Source of the DNA: Anisodus tanguticus
Taxonomy: Eukaryota > Streptophyta > Magnoliopsida > Solanales > Solanaceae
Assembly (NCBI GenBank): GCA_034509755.1
Contig: CM067543.1
Span: 19,716,954-19,780,953 of the forward strand
DNA length: 64,000 nucleotides
Reading direction: 5' to 3'
The notes under the pieces were generated by a model that was not told the origin of the DNA, searched no databases, and saw only the letters and a program-made list of their open reading frames with translations. Shown here piece by piece: positions 21,365 through 32,010 of the stretch. Position 1 is the stretch's first letter; each line of letters begins with the position of its first letter. The translations under genes were made by a program, and so were the position numbers.

Positions 21365-22039
21365 TTTTTTTTTTTTTTAATAAAACCACCAAAATTGGTG
21401 GGAATTTATTTAAATAAAGGAGTTATGTACAAAATCAAACCAAATGGTTAGTAAAACAAAAGCAAAGGAAAAAATGCAGAAAGCAACTATAGTATCTAAC
21501 AACAATAAGAAAAACTAAAAATCTTAGAAAGTTGACTGTATGCCATCTTTCACACCTTCAAATTCTCACCAGGTGTTATGGATTCCAATCTGTGAATTTT
21601 CTTCGGTATTCTAGGTTTGTAGCCTTCTTGAATGTCATCTGCTACTAAAACTGCATCAATAAGCACCTATACTTTGAGCCATGATCTGTGAAAGTCTCAA
21701 GACTATGTCTAAACAAATTAGCATCCTCCAAGTAGGGAATGAGGATGAAATCATACTGATACCACCCTACCAGAAGTACACTAACCAGTTAGACATTTCT
21801 TGACACTAATGTACACATGGCTTATCATCTGCTGCATATTGCTTAGTTGCCTTCTATCTCTAGTATATCTAATTCTCAAACTAGGAACTTGAGCCTTGTC
21901 AATGTTGATCAGTTTCCTAGCCATACTAGGTAGATTCTGGAAGTTAGGAAACTATTGTATACTTGCAAAATCTAAGACATAGTTAGTTTTAAAATGTCCT
22001 ACTGTATTGCCTTATCTAAAAACGTGTTGTATTTGTATT

Positions 22040-22355
22040 GTATGCCCCCTCCGAAATCTGTTGATCTCATTCACAATCATAACCACTCCAAGGTATCTCC
22101 CATCTTCCTGCAAGAAACATCTTCATAGCCAAGGAGTTTGTTTCCATCAAAACTGGAACTATGTGATGTAGAGTGCAATACTCAATAGAATTTTTCAAAG
22201 CTATAGCCTCAGCAATAAGCCTATTTCTATCTGCAATTCTGATCCCCTCTACATATACAAGATCACCATGCTCATTCCTTATACAAAATACAACTATACT
22301 TGGATAAGGATTGACCCTTGATGCACTATCAATATTGCATTTGTACCAACCTCTA
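22040..22355 (-). pseudogene. LINE-encoded RNase H-like domain
   Basis: The minus-strand frame has YKCNIDSASRVNPYPSIVVF, IRNEHGDLVYVEGIRIADRN, LIAEAIALKNSIEYC and VLMETNSLAMKMF. It matches the RVT_3/RNase H domain of plant LINEs ('KxNxDGA', 'AExxAl', 'vExDs'). The first acidic residue (NID) and the Glu (AEA) are present, but the third motif reads METN instead of xExD, so the catalytic Asp is lost. A conserved tail region runs on to about 21560 with stops. Confidence 0.75.
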
Positions 22356-22558
22356 TCAGGAAAATCACATCTTACAGTCCTGCAAGTAATACATGGCTGA
22401 AACTCCTCAAAATAATCTATAATATCAGGTCATTTATGTGGTATATCCTGTCAAGCATGAAACTTCAATCTGTAGAATCTGTGAATATTCAACTAAATCT
22501 CGTGTAACACCTTATACAAAGTTAATGAACCTCCATGCAGTAGTGTATTCCTCCACTT

Positions 22559-23553
22559 CTAAATTTTCCACAAAATCATAGATGGTACTGCTTTGTATAC
22601 CTGCTTCAATTTGTAATGGCATTTTGTTTTCCACCATATCTGCACTGCATGCTTAACATTATGACAGTTCATTTGTATACCTGTTGCATTGTTAAAATAA
22701 CTCCATACATATTTGGCAAACTCCCCAGTAAGAAGAAAATGATCAATTGTTTCTTTTTGATATACCTTGCAACAACAACATCTTGAAACAACATTGATAC
22801 CAATGATTTGCAACACTTTATCTACTGATATCTTGAACTTCCATATCGTCCATAAGAAGAAATATATCTTTAAAGGCACTCGTTTAATCCATATTTTCTT
22901 ATATATATCAGAAGGGCCTACTCTTTGTCTCAACAAATCTCATGCACCAGAAACAGTCTACTTCCAAGAACTTGTCATCATCCTCCAAGGTTTATCCCAT
23001 ATGTTATCAATCTACTTGACTTTTAGTTCTGTAGAAATATGTGGGACAATGTCATCATGTAAATAATGTTCTAGTTTTTCCACATCCCATCCATTCTCCA
23101 CCTAGTAGTTCTTTGAAAGCTCTCACTTTTTCATCAATAAGAAAATCAGAAGGTAAACAATAGTGTAGTTCTCCCAACATGGTCTAGTTATCAGACCAAA
23201 TGTTAGTAGTTCCACTTTTTATTTTCCACCATATTTCTTGTTCAATACAATATCTTACCTAAAGAATAATTTTCAAAACATGATAACCACATTTCCATTG
23301 TACATACTGAGGGTACTGTTGCTTATAGTATTTATTCCACATAAAATTTATCCCATACAGAATTAGTGGTCCTAAATCTCCACCATAGCTTTGCACTCAA
23401 TGACTTGGATATATCAAACAAAGATCTGAATGCCAAACCACCCTCATTCTTGAATAAACACATTTTTAACCATGTAAACCAATGCCTAGCTTTCACATCA
23501 TCCTTGCTACACCAGAAGAATTTGGCAAATATTTGATGTATCTCCTTGATCAC
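22559..23553 (-). pseudogene. LINE RT C-terminal and zf-RVT domain
   Basis: 23553-23332 (IFAKFFWCSKDDVKARHWFT, EGGLAFRSLFDISKSLSAKL) is the conserved post-RT stretch of plant LINEs. 22936-22559 carries IWIKRVPLKIYFFLWTIWK, CCCCKVYQKETIDHFLLTGE and VWSYFNNATGIQ. This is the Cys/His 'zf-RVT' module, normally 'W...P.K...F.W......T...L..R......C..C....E...HLF..C..A..VW'. Between the two parts (about 22940-23330) the frame is lost. Confidence 0.85.
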
Positions 23554-23658
23554 TCATTTAGGAGGTTTTATAGCAGAAATATGTATAGGTACACTCTCTA
23601 ATACACTAGTAATCAATATTGCTTTCCCTCCTAGTGACAACAATTTGTCTTTCCAAGC

Positions 23659-24604
23659 CTACAATTTATCCTTAATGTTCTTAATTAGCTCAGTATAGTC
23701 TATTTTCCTCTTTCTAGCATATGATATTGGACATTCAAAATAAGTGAATGAGAATGATCCCCTTGTGAAGCCAATAATATCTTCTACCTGCTGGATCAAA
23801 TTACTAGGAGTATTAGCATGTATATAAAAGGAACTCTTCCTTTTATTGATTAGTTGGCCATAAACATCTTCATACTCCTTCAAAGTCTGCATGATAAGGT
23901 GTAAAGATTTACTATCTGGTGAGGAAAATATGATAGTATCATCTGCATAGGCTAGATGATTCTGGTTAGCACTCCACTTTGGCATCCCATACCCTTTGAA
24001 ATCTTGATTATCAAAAAGTGAATTGAGAGCCCTTGATAATACTTCTGCTGACAATATAAGAAGAGTTGCTAATAATGGACACCTCTAGTAGAATGGAAGA
24101 AATCATGAGCTTGCCCATTCACCAATATAGAATACCAATTGTTTGCTAGCAATCTCCATATTAAATCAATACATTTCTTAGCAAATCTCATTCTTCTCAA
24201 CACCTTTGTTAGAAAAAACCAGGAAACTCTATCCTAAGCCTTAGTCATATCAAGTTTAATAACTACATTTGTAGGTTTTCCCCTCAATCTAATGTATGTC
24301 ACAATTTCCTGAGTCAACAACACATTCTCAATAATATTTCTTCCATTCACAAAACCAGATTGATTAGCAGATATCAAACCAGGCAGTAGCGTCTCCATCT
24401 TATTATGCACCACTCTAGATATAACCTTATTGATAAAATTGCTAAGGCCCTTGTATCGGAGAATGTTTCAACTTCATTCTTCTTTGGCGGCAACACTAAG
24501 TTGGTATGAGTTACGGACTTAGGCAGAGTTATAGGCCTCATATCTGAGAATAGGGAGAAAAACAGAAGGATAAGAGATACTATTTCAATGTTTCGAGGTG
24601 TCAT
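23659..24604 (-). pseudogene. LINE reverse transcriptase domain
   Basis: Minus-strand pieces: 24604-24374 (HTNLVLPPKKNEVETFSD, near the RT start), about 24340-24200 (IKLDMTKA-stop-DRVSWFFL, the motif A region with a stop where Phe is expected), and 24054-23659 (NHLAYADDTIIFSS, motif C with both catalytic Asp residues intact, then GYGMPKWSANQ upstream and PISYARKRKIDYTELIKNIK downstream). RT copies LINE RNA at the nicked target site. Several frameshifts and stops make it inactive. Confidence 0.85.
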
Positions 24605-24969
24605 CTCATGGTTGGCTCAAAAGTAGGAAAAGTTCAAAAGAAAGAGAAATTATTATTAATTATAACTTATGCTATTATATTTGTCACCCCTTTAACCTCT
24701 CATCTTTTTAATTTTTATGAAAACCACAATTGAAGGAACTGCAAAGCTAGTTTAGCTAGAATTATTTATGGTATAACTTCACACAATTGAATATTGATAC
24801 ATATGCAACGGAAGTTATTGGTTTTCTCAATAATGATAGCAATTGTTCTCTAATTTGATTGTTGATTGCAGATTAGTTAAATTGAAGTTAGTTTATCATG
24901 AGGTGAAAATTTTGTGTAGAGATGCCAAAGATGTTGTAGATAGTTTGGAGAATCATAATGGGTTATTTT
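24605..24969. other. Spacer between two LINE copies
   Basis: AT-rich, no ORF or known motif. It separates the minus-strand LINE from the plus-strand LINE 5' array. Confidence 0.4.
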
Positions 24970-25143
24970 GAAAACATAAGAGAAAGTCCTATAATAATTG
25001 AAGGTTAATGAGAAAGAGCATTAGCAATTGTAATATTGGGGAGAAAGTTCTTCAACAATAGATGTTTAATGAGAAAATTCATTAGCAATTGGATTGTGAG
25101 AAAATGCTCCAACAATTGAAGGTTGAAGAGAAAGTGCTTCAAA
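24970..25143 (+). repeat. Tandem array of ~30-bp units, probable LINE 5' UTR
   Basis: Five successive units of 27-31 bp follow the pattern AATTGAAGGTTGAAGAGAAAG + TGCTTCAAC, starting at 24996, with a partial unit before. They stand about 70 bp upstream of a LINE ORF1-like reading frame. Related units recur at 37269-37395. Tandem 5' UTR repeats acting as promoters are known in some LINEs; that role here is inference. Confidence 0.7.
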
Positions 25144-25212
25144 ACATGCTCTCTCTAGAGAAAAACCCTAACTAGCTGAAATCCTACTTTTTCCAACTGA
25201 ACACCTACAACA

Positions 25213-25860
25213 ATGGACATTGTGGCCACTGGACAACCTCCATTAGAGGTTGGCCAGCCATCTTTGACACTATCCACGCAACCTAATCAACCCCCACAAT
25301 CCAAAACTTACCCTACCGCCCTCGTTATAAACCACTTCATATATACCTTTGCCTCTAAAACCCGTAAACTATATGCATGGAGAGCCCATGGTCATATGGG
25401 ATGAAGACGAAGTTGAACAGATGATAATGCCGGAAAATTTACAATATGAGTCATTGATAGTTTTATTATGCATGACCAGTCATTAAGGAACTCCAAAAAC
25501 TCATTCCCAAGCAATACAATGGTGAAAGTAATATCAGTTTGCTTAAGAATAGGTATGTTTTGTTATGTGCTACTTTGTTAGGAGATTATGTCAACTTGTT
25601 ATGAAAACCCACCTTCTACATTACATATATTAATTGGTCGTATCCAATGCATACTTTTAAGTAGGATCCATGGTTCAATCCAGATGAAGAAACTATGATG
25701 GCAATTGCATGAATTCCCTTTCCATATTTGCCTCCAAATTATTTTTAAAGGAAGTCGTTTTCTCTTTAGCATCTATTGGAAATCATTCAAAAGTAAACAT
25801 GGCTACTCGTAATCAAATCATGACAAGTTGAGTGCACAAGAAAGTATGTAGTGTCGTTTA
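25213..25860 (+). pseudogene. LINE ORF1 remnant (DUF4283-like)
   Basis: It starts at ATG 25213 (MDIVATGQPPLEVGQPSLTL, Pro/Gln-rich). Through frame changes it then reads PWFNPDEETMMAIA, IPFPYLPPNYF and NMATRNQIMTS. This follows the plant LINE ORF1 pattern 'W...F.P..E....A..W..F..LP..f....l..la...G.p...D..T' (DUF4283, an RNA-binding domain). It is cut at about 25860-25870 where gypsy LTR sequence begins, so the zinc knuckle and ORF2 start are absent. Confidence 0.6.
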
Positions 25861-25869
25861 CACTCAGGT

Positions 25870-26955
25870 AGCATATTTTGCTTGCATTCGAGAGGTCGCT
25901 GGTGAGTTTTGGGTGCTGGATTAAAAATTCATTGCTTTGGTGTAACTGTTGTTGCTGGTGTAATCACTTCTTCAAGGTTTTGCCGCACTTGCGGAGTCAC
26001 TTATGTGGATGTTAGTCTGCAGATGCAAGAGAACAAGGGATTGGGAAGCCCCTTCTGTGGAACCCTTGGCGCATGTGCGAGGCCGCATCTGCGGGACCTC
26101 GACCGCTTCTATGCACTTTTTGTTATTAAGTTGGGACCGCTCTTGCTGTCATTTCTCCATAGAAGTGAGGCCGCTTCTGCAAGAAATAGTCTGAGAACTG
26201 GAAATCACTGAAATTAGAATGTTAAAACCCCTGGTTCGAATTTTAGACTTCACTTTCCAAAAACTCCATTTCTAAGCTTGATTTTGGGAAGAATCAGAGG
26301 GATTTTTACCATTTCTATTTGGGGGTAATATTACAACCTTGTATTACTTATACTATCATGTTTCCTTACATATTTTGTGGATTAGAATCTTGTTTTGGGT
26401 AGAAAGGGGTAGGGTTTTAAACTCATGTTTTTAAAAATGGATTTTCATGAAATTAATGCCAATAATTAGGCTTTTATTGTTGATTCTTCAGATTTAGATT
26501 TGTTAATACATGGAGAAACTACTACTAAGCTTGAATTTCTAATTTAAATCCATGATTCCTATTTGAGAATTAGGGTTCTTCCAAATTTGGGAATTTTGAT
26601 GAATAGGGCAATTGAAGGCCTAATTGTGATTAGTTTTTTTATCAAACTTAAGGATATGAATATTTAGACTTTGGGTAACATATTTCTAAACTAAAGTTTT
26701 GATTTTGCCTCGTAGGTCCGGGGTCACTTTTCGGTTGCGTTTTCGGGATTCTTTGAGATGTTTATCTTTATGGTTGTATTTTAGAATTGAATGTTAAGTC
26801 TAAAATTGTTTGGAAGAGCTACGAAAAGGTAAGGTCTTGGTGCGTGAGAGAGTTTGTGGCACCTGCTCGATCGTGAGGTAGGCTATGGTTTATTCTTTTT
26901 ATAACACAACATACCATTGGACTAAGTGTTGTTCATGATACATGGGTTAAAAACC
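25870..26955 (+). mobile_element. Gypsy LTR fragment with GC-rich 'ccgcatctgcgg' block
   Basis: The segment 25890-26210 carries repeated CCGC(A/T)TCTGC motifs (GCCGCATCTGCGGGACC, GACCGCTTCTATG, GGCCGCTTCTGC). This composition is characteristic of LTRs of abundant Solanaceae gypsy elements. The remainder (to about 26900, 'CGATCGTGAGGTAGGCTATGG') also has the style of those LTRs. The two plus-strand ORFs here (25909-26211 and 26003-26194) are accidental readings. Boundaries are approximate and no coding region belongs to it. Confidence 0.5.
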
Positions 26956-28742
26956 AAGTGGGAAATGTTCGCATTAGAAATTTGACGAAATCAGTGTTCT
27001 TCAATTTTACGCCCAGAAATACAGACTGTAAAATAATTTACGAGCCGTAAAAGTTGTCGTAGAATTTCCCCCAGAAATCCAAGTCACTGCCTCAGAGATA
27101 CGGTGGGTGTTACAGGTCGTATATGTTTTACCGACCATAAAGTCCACTGTGAAATATTTCATAGACCGTAAATTTCACCATAAAAGGTGTCATCGACTGA
27201 ACAATATATATTCGTGATTTTCAGTCTTTTTATTTCATTCTTTATTTTTCCAAGCCCTAGCACGAAGTTCCCTTCCTCCCAACGTCCTCCTACAAAGGTA
27301 AGCCTTTTTCATGCAATTCTAAGTGATTCTAACATAATTCTCATGAATTCTAAGTAGAATCCATTGTTGTTAACCTAGGTTTTTCAAGATAAACTCATTC
27401 CAAGACTCAAGCTTCAATCTTTGGACTTCTTCTTCAATGTTTAGATTTTTATTTCAAGTGTTAGAGCGAATAAGTTATGTAGAGCTTCTATCCACGTGTC
27501 GAAACATCATCGTTCTTCCCCATGCCACGTTCATCCATGAAACCATGAATTTTCATAACTTCGGATTTTATTCTATTATCATGATAACCCTAATTACACG
27601 TAATATTATATATCATGTCTCTATTACAATTTGTCAATTGTATTCATGATAGGTCATTATGATTATCATGAACCTGTCTGTAATCCATGAATGCGTGTTT
27701 TGAATTCTATGAGTTCTTAAATTCAAGTCATGAATCTATGTTACTCAATCTATGACGTTATACCTATTTTTCATGATTTATACAAATTATATTATATAGT
27801 TATTCACATGTTAAATTATAATTACAAACCATGTTTTACAAGTTACTTTTATGAATTCATGGGCTTACAAGCCAACTATTTTCAAGTACATGCTTTGGGA
27901 GTTGCATAGATTACCGAGAAGGCTCAAGTAGCCTGAAACTACATATGCTAGCGTAGGACAAGGGTCACCCCGCCTAGAGGACGATACCTTTAGATTATTT
28001 AGTATATCCTTTCATGTCATATTCATGTCTCATACCCCGGCAAGCTATATGAGCGCTCTTCTGGTTAGGCCAGGTACCAGACTCTACGTACCCACGTTGT
28101 GATTTCATGTTGTCGATTATACCACTTCTCTCCCCACATATATACAGATATACAGTTTTACAGATTTCATACATGTTGCTTTATTCATGTCAAATCATGT
28201 TTATGTTCAGTTTCATTTTTATGTCTCATTTCATGTGCCTTCTTATTCTTATAGTTTCTTTACATACAGTAAAATTCAAATGTACTAACGTTCCTTTGAA
28301 TGGGGCCTGCACTTTACGGTACATGTGCTGAGTTTTAGGACGACAGAGATACATGCTAGGACTTTACCTGTATTAGCTATTTGGTGAGCCTCATTTCATC
28401 TGGGTGTCAGTCTGCTTATTTTTAGGATTATATTTCATAATAGAGGTATGCCAGGGCCTTGTATTGGTAATCAATTTTATAGTCAGACTCATGTCTAGAT
28501 GTTTCGTAGTCTAGACTAGTTTAGTATATCATGTCAGCATTGGTTTTCACACTTATCATGATTTCAGATATTTCTGCATTATATATTTTCAGGCTATATC
28601 CATTATAATGTTTTACATGTTGTATTATCATTATTATGGCATGCTTTTGATGTCCATATTGACTCAACAGTCATGTGGTTCGCTCAGTCACATGTAGTCA
28701 GGCACCCAGTGCTGTGTTTTGCCAAGGCCATGGTTCGAGGTA
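26956..28742 (+). repeat. 5' LTR of a Tekay/Del gypsy element (left end uncertain)
   Basis: It ends with ...CACCCAGTGCTG...GGTTCGAGGTA at about 28742, followed by TTAGAAAGCT and a primer site. That is the common arrangement in Solanaceae Del/Tekay elements, whose LTR end is '...CGTGACA' + 'TTAGAAAGCT' + PBS. There is repeated use of 'taaaat.tttacg..ccgtaaa'-type words near 27020-27180. The left boundary is not visible and may be truncated against the previous LTR fragment. No 3' LTR partner is present in the window. Confidence 0.65.
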
Positions 28743-28752
28743 TTAGAAAGCT

Positions 28753-28764
28753 TAGTATCAGAGC
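28753..28764 (+). promoter_or_regulatory. Primer-binding site of the plus-strand Tekay/Del element
   Basis: TAGTATCAGAGC differs from the iMet site TGGTATCAGAGC at one base (G to A). It stands about 10 bp after the LTR end, as is normal for this lineage. Confidence 0.8.
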
Positions 28765-28964
28765 CTAGGTTCAAGTGTCTTAGAAAGTCTAGGAAACTGT
28801 GTTTAGTGGGGTATCATTTATATGTGTGTTAGCGCCCACACATGTAAACAGTTGACCACCAAGACATTTAGGATCATCTCACTTCATTCATACTATAGAT
28901 CGTACAATTAGAGTTGTACCTTTAGGACATCCTTCTAACTCGTGCGTGTTATATATTTCAAAAA

Positions 28965-30120
28965 ATGCATGCTAAACAGAAGTCAGCTACAAGCAAGAGG
29001 GCTATTACTAATGTTGCTCGTGAGGAAGATGCTCAGGCTCAGGGAGCCAATTCGAGTACCACACCCATACCTGATACCACAGGGCCTGTGGAGGTTCGTA
29101 TTCCAGGTATGCCGCCTAATTCCACTAACTCAAATGTTAGGAGAGTTATTCAGCTGCTTACCTAGATTGTGGCTGCTCAAGCCCAATGTTTGGGGACGAC
29201 TCCAAGTATGGGAACCTATAGAGAGCCATCCAGTTTCAGGACTCGTGAGTTTCTACATATGGACCCTCCTTTGTTCACAAGGTCTAACAAGATAGAGGAT
29301 TCGCAAAATATTATAGATGGGCTTCAAAAAATCATCCATGTTATGCATGCTACTGAGTTAGAAGCAGCTCAGTTGGGAGCTTACTAGTTGCATGATGTTT
29401 CTAACATCTTGTGTGAGTCATAGGAGTAGTACCGAGGGAAAGATGTGTCTCCTGCAACTTGGTATAAGTTTGCGGATGTATTTATTAAACACTTTTTGCC
29501 AAAGAGGTCAGTAAGACAAAGGCCGTAGAATTTGAGAAGCTCAAGCAAAATAGCAGAAGTGTGCAAGAGTACTATATTCATTTTGTTTCTTTAGCAATGC
29601 ATGCTCCATATATGGTTCCAAACATGAGGGCCAAAGTTAGGCATTTTGTGTATGGTCTTGATCCCTATTTGTACGATGCAGCTAATAATTCAGCTCAGAA
29701 CAAGGAAATGACTTACAAATATGGTTGCTTTCGTATAAGGTAATAAGAGCAGAATAAAGGAAGAGGAAGCATTACAGAAAGAGAAGGACATGGAGTTTAA
29801 TAAGAGGACCAAGTCTTCAAGCCATTTCAGTAATAGGGGAGGTAGAGGTAGATAGTTCTTCAAGAATTGTCATCTGGACCTGCTCCATCTTCAGCCATTG
29901 CCCTAGCTCCAAAGTTTAGGAATGATCAAAATAGATAGAAATTTAGAGCATTAGGCTCCCAGTCACAGGCTAGTGTGGGTCAGAGCACCTTCAACAATCC
30001 AGTTTGTGGTAAGTGTGGTAAAACGCAGCAAGGGGAGTGCTGCTTTGGCATGAATATCTGTTATAGTTGTGGTCATCAAGGTCACATTCATAGGGACTAT
30101 CCATCAGTGAGGTAGGGTGC
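28965..30120 (+). pseudogene. gag: Gypsy gag with degenerate zinc knuckle
   Basis: Open pieces include 28965-29165, 29169-29387 and 29561-29743. Conserved phrases are FRTREFLHMDPPLFTRSNK, ATWYKFADVFIKHFLPKRSV and QEYYIHFVSLAMHAPYMVPN, typical of Tekay/Del gag ('FLxmkPpxFtGs', 'W..F...F..kflP....', 'v.eY...F..L..yap.mv'). Near 30005-30110 the frame reads CGKCGKTQQGECCFG followed by CYSCGHQGHIHRDY, a CCHC knuckle whose last Cys is Tyr. Stops split the frame repeatedly; gag would package element RNA in the cytoplasmic particle. Confidence 0.85.
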
Positions 30121-30130
30121 AAGAGGTCAT

Positions 30131-30748
30131 ATGGCCCAGTCTACAAATTCTATAGTTCCTCATAATTCTCAAGCCCAATCAAGGCATGGTCCAGCTAAAT
30201 CCGATAACATAAGTGGAGGTCCAAACTGCTTGTATGCACTATCAGGTCATCAGGATATAGAGGCTCATACAGACGTTGTCACATGTATATTATCAATTTT
30301 TATTTATGACGTTTATCCCCTTATAGATCCTAGATCCACTCTATCATATGTAACCCTATTTGTTGCTAAGAAATTTGGGATAGAATCAGAAAAGTTGCAT
30401 GACCCCTTTGAAGTATCCACTCCAGTTGGAGAGTTAGTTATACGTAGGCGAATCTACATGGGTTTTCCAGTTAAAGTCTATCACCGAATTATAGTAGATG
30501 ATTTGGTAGAGTTGGAAATTTTAGACTTTAATGTTTTCATGGGCATGGATTGGTTGTCCTCATGTAATGCCACAGTAGGTTGTAGAACAAAAATTATAAA
30601 TTTCAAATTTCCTGGTGAGCCAATCATAGAATGGAAGGGTGATGCAGTAGCACCCATGGGCAAGTTTATTTCCTATCTTAAAGCCACAAAGATGATATCC
30701 AAAGGGTATATTTACCATCTAGTTCGGGTTAGGAATGCAGATACCTAG
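30131..30748 (+). pseudogene. Gypsy protease region
   Basis: This is the longest intact piece of the element (205 codons). It contains YPLIDPRSTLSYVTLFVAKK, where families have 'aLIDpGSTlSYVtpfva'. The aspartic-protease motif D-x-G-S is thus D-P-R-S, with Gly replaced by Arg. Downstream are DLVELEILDFNVFMGMDWLS and WKGDAVAPMGKFISYLKATK, the standard linker to RT. The frame is open, but the active-site change predicts no protease activity. Confidence 0.85.
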
Positions 30749-30759
30749 AACCCGACTCT

Positions 30760-31670
30760 TCACTCTATACCAGTTGTCAATGAGTTTCTAGAAGTTTTTC
30801 GAGAAGATTTTCCCAGAGTCCCTCTCGATAGGGAGATTGAATTCGGAATTGATCTATTCCCCGACACCAAGCCGATATCTATTTTTCCATATAGAATGTC
30901 TCCAGTAGAGTTAAGAGAACTAAAAGCTCAGTTGAAAGATCTCATTGATAAGGAATTTATTAGACCAAGTGTCTCGCCATGGGGTGCACCAGTCTTGTTT
31001 GTTCGAAAGAAGGATGGGCCTCTGCGTATATGCATTGACTACCGACATTTGAACAAGGTCACCATTAAGAACAAGTATCCTCTTCCTAGAATTGATTATT
31101 TATTAGATCAACCTCAGGGTGCGCAGTGTTATTCCATGATTGACCTCAGATCAGGGTACCATCGGCTTAAGGTTAAGGAAGTTGATATTTCAAAAACCAC
31201 CTTCAAAACTTAGTATGGTCATTTTGAATTTTTTTTCATGTCGTTCGAATTAACAAATACCCCAGCTGCTTTCATGGATCTTATGAATAGGGTCTTCAAG
31301 CCTTATCTTGATCTTTTCATCATTGTCTTTATTGATGATATTCTAGTTTATTCCCGTAGTAAGGCTGATCATGCAGAACATCTCACAATAGTATTGTGGA
31401 CACTTCAGGACTGCGAGCTTTATGCGAAATTCTCTAAGTGTGAATTTTAGCTAAAGTCAGTAGCATTCTTAGGCCATGTTAATTTCAGGTGAAGGCATCC
31501 GAGTTGATTTTTACAAATTAGATGTTGTAAATAATTGGCCCAGACCCACCTCAACCTCTGAGATAAGAAGTTTCTTGGGTCTGGCAGGCTATTACATGCG
31601 TTTCGTAGAAGTTTTTTCTTCTATGTCAGGTCCATTGACCAGATTGTCTTCGAAGAAAGTCAATTTTTAG
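30760..31670 (+). pseudogene. Gypsy reverse transcriptase
   Basis: The RT start is at about 30896 (SPVELRELKAQLKDLIDKEF, then VSPWGAPVLFVRKKDG, RICIDYRHLNKVTIKNKYPL, YSMIDLRSGYHRLKV). A TAG at 31210-31212 interrupts just before YGHFEF. The next piece, 31238-31450, has NTPAAFMDLMNRVFKPYLD and VFIDDILVYSRS, with the catalytic FIDD intact. A TAG at 31448-31450 replaces the Trp of 'EFWL'. After a frameshift, 31476-31670 has IRSFLGLAGYYMRFVEVFSS. This is the best preserved RT in the window. Confidence 0.9.
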
Positions 31671-32010
31671 TGATCAGATGACTGTGAGCGTAGTTTCAAA
31701 GAATTGAAAATGAGACTGATTTATGCTCCAATGTTAACATTGCCAGAGGGAACCGAGGGGTTTGTAGTGTATTGTGATGCTTCAGGAGTTGGCTGCTGTG
31801 ATTTTTGCGCTCATGATATGGCGTCATTATTTATATGGAGTTCACATTGACATTTTAACAGATTACAAGAGCCTTCAGTATATTTTCAAGCAGTGGGAGT
31901 TAAATCTTAGGCAGAGGAGATAGCTCGAATTGATAAAGGATTATGATGTAGATGTTCTATACAATCGGGGGAAAGCAACTGTGGTAGATGATGCCCTTAG
32001 TCGGTGATCC
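31671..32010 (+). pseudogene. Gypsy RNase H, internally deleted
   Basis: It reads FVVYCDASGVG(C), then at once LAAVIFALMIWRHYLYGVHI and TDYKSLQYIFKQWELNLRQR, and ends with DDALSR. In intact elements about 40 residues ('...LMQ.GKVIAYASRQLK.HE.NYPTHDLE') lie between 'CDAS' and 'LAAVVFALK'. They are missing here (junction near 31790), so the catalytic Glu region is gone. The Asp of YCDAS and the Asp of TDYKSL remain. Confidence 0.85.

Larger units (their letters stand above)
21365..24604 (-). mobile_element. 5'-truncated LINE (plant L1-like), minus strand
   Basis: Reading on the minus strand from 24604 to about 21560, fragments appear in the order of plant LINE ORF2: RT N-terminal part, RT with YADD, zinc-binding 'zf-RVT' domain, RNase H. 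A run of 14 T at 21365-21378, about 180 bp beyond the coding end, is a plausible poly(A) tail on the minus strand. The endonuclease and ORF1 are missing, so the copy is 5' truncated, as is usual for LINEs. I could not find a clear target-site duplication. Confidence 0.8.

Noticed and set aside
25909..26211. 100-codon Cys/Arg-rich ORF
   Set aside because: It runs through the CCGCATCTGCGG-type GC-rich block of a gypsy LTR, which opens frames by composition alone.
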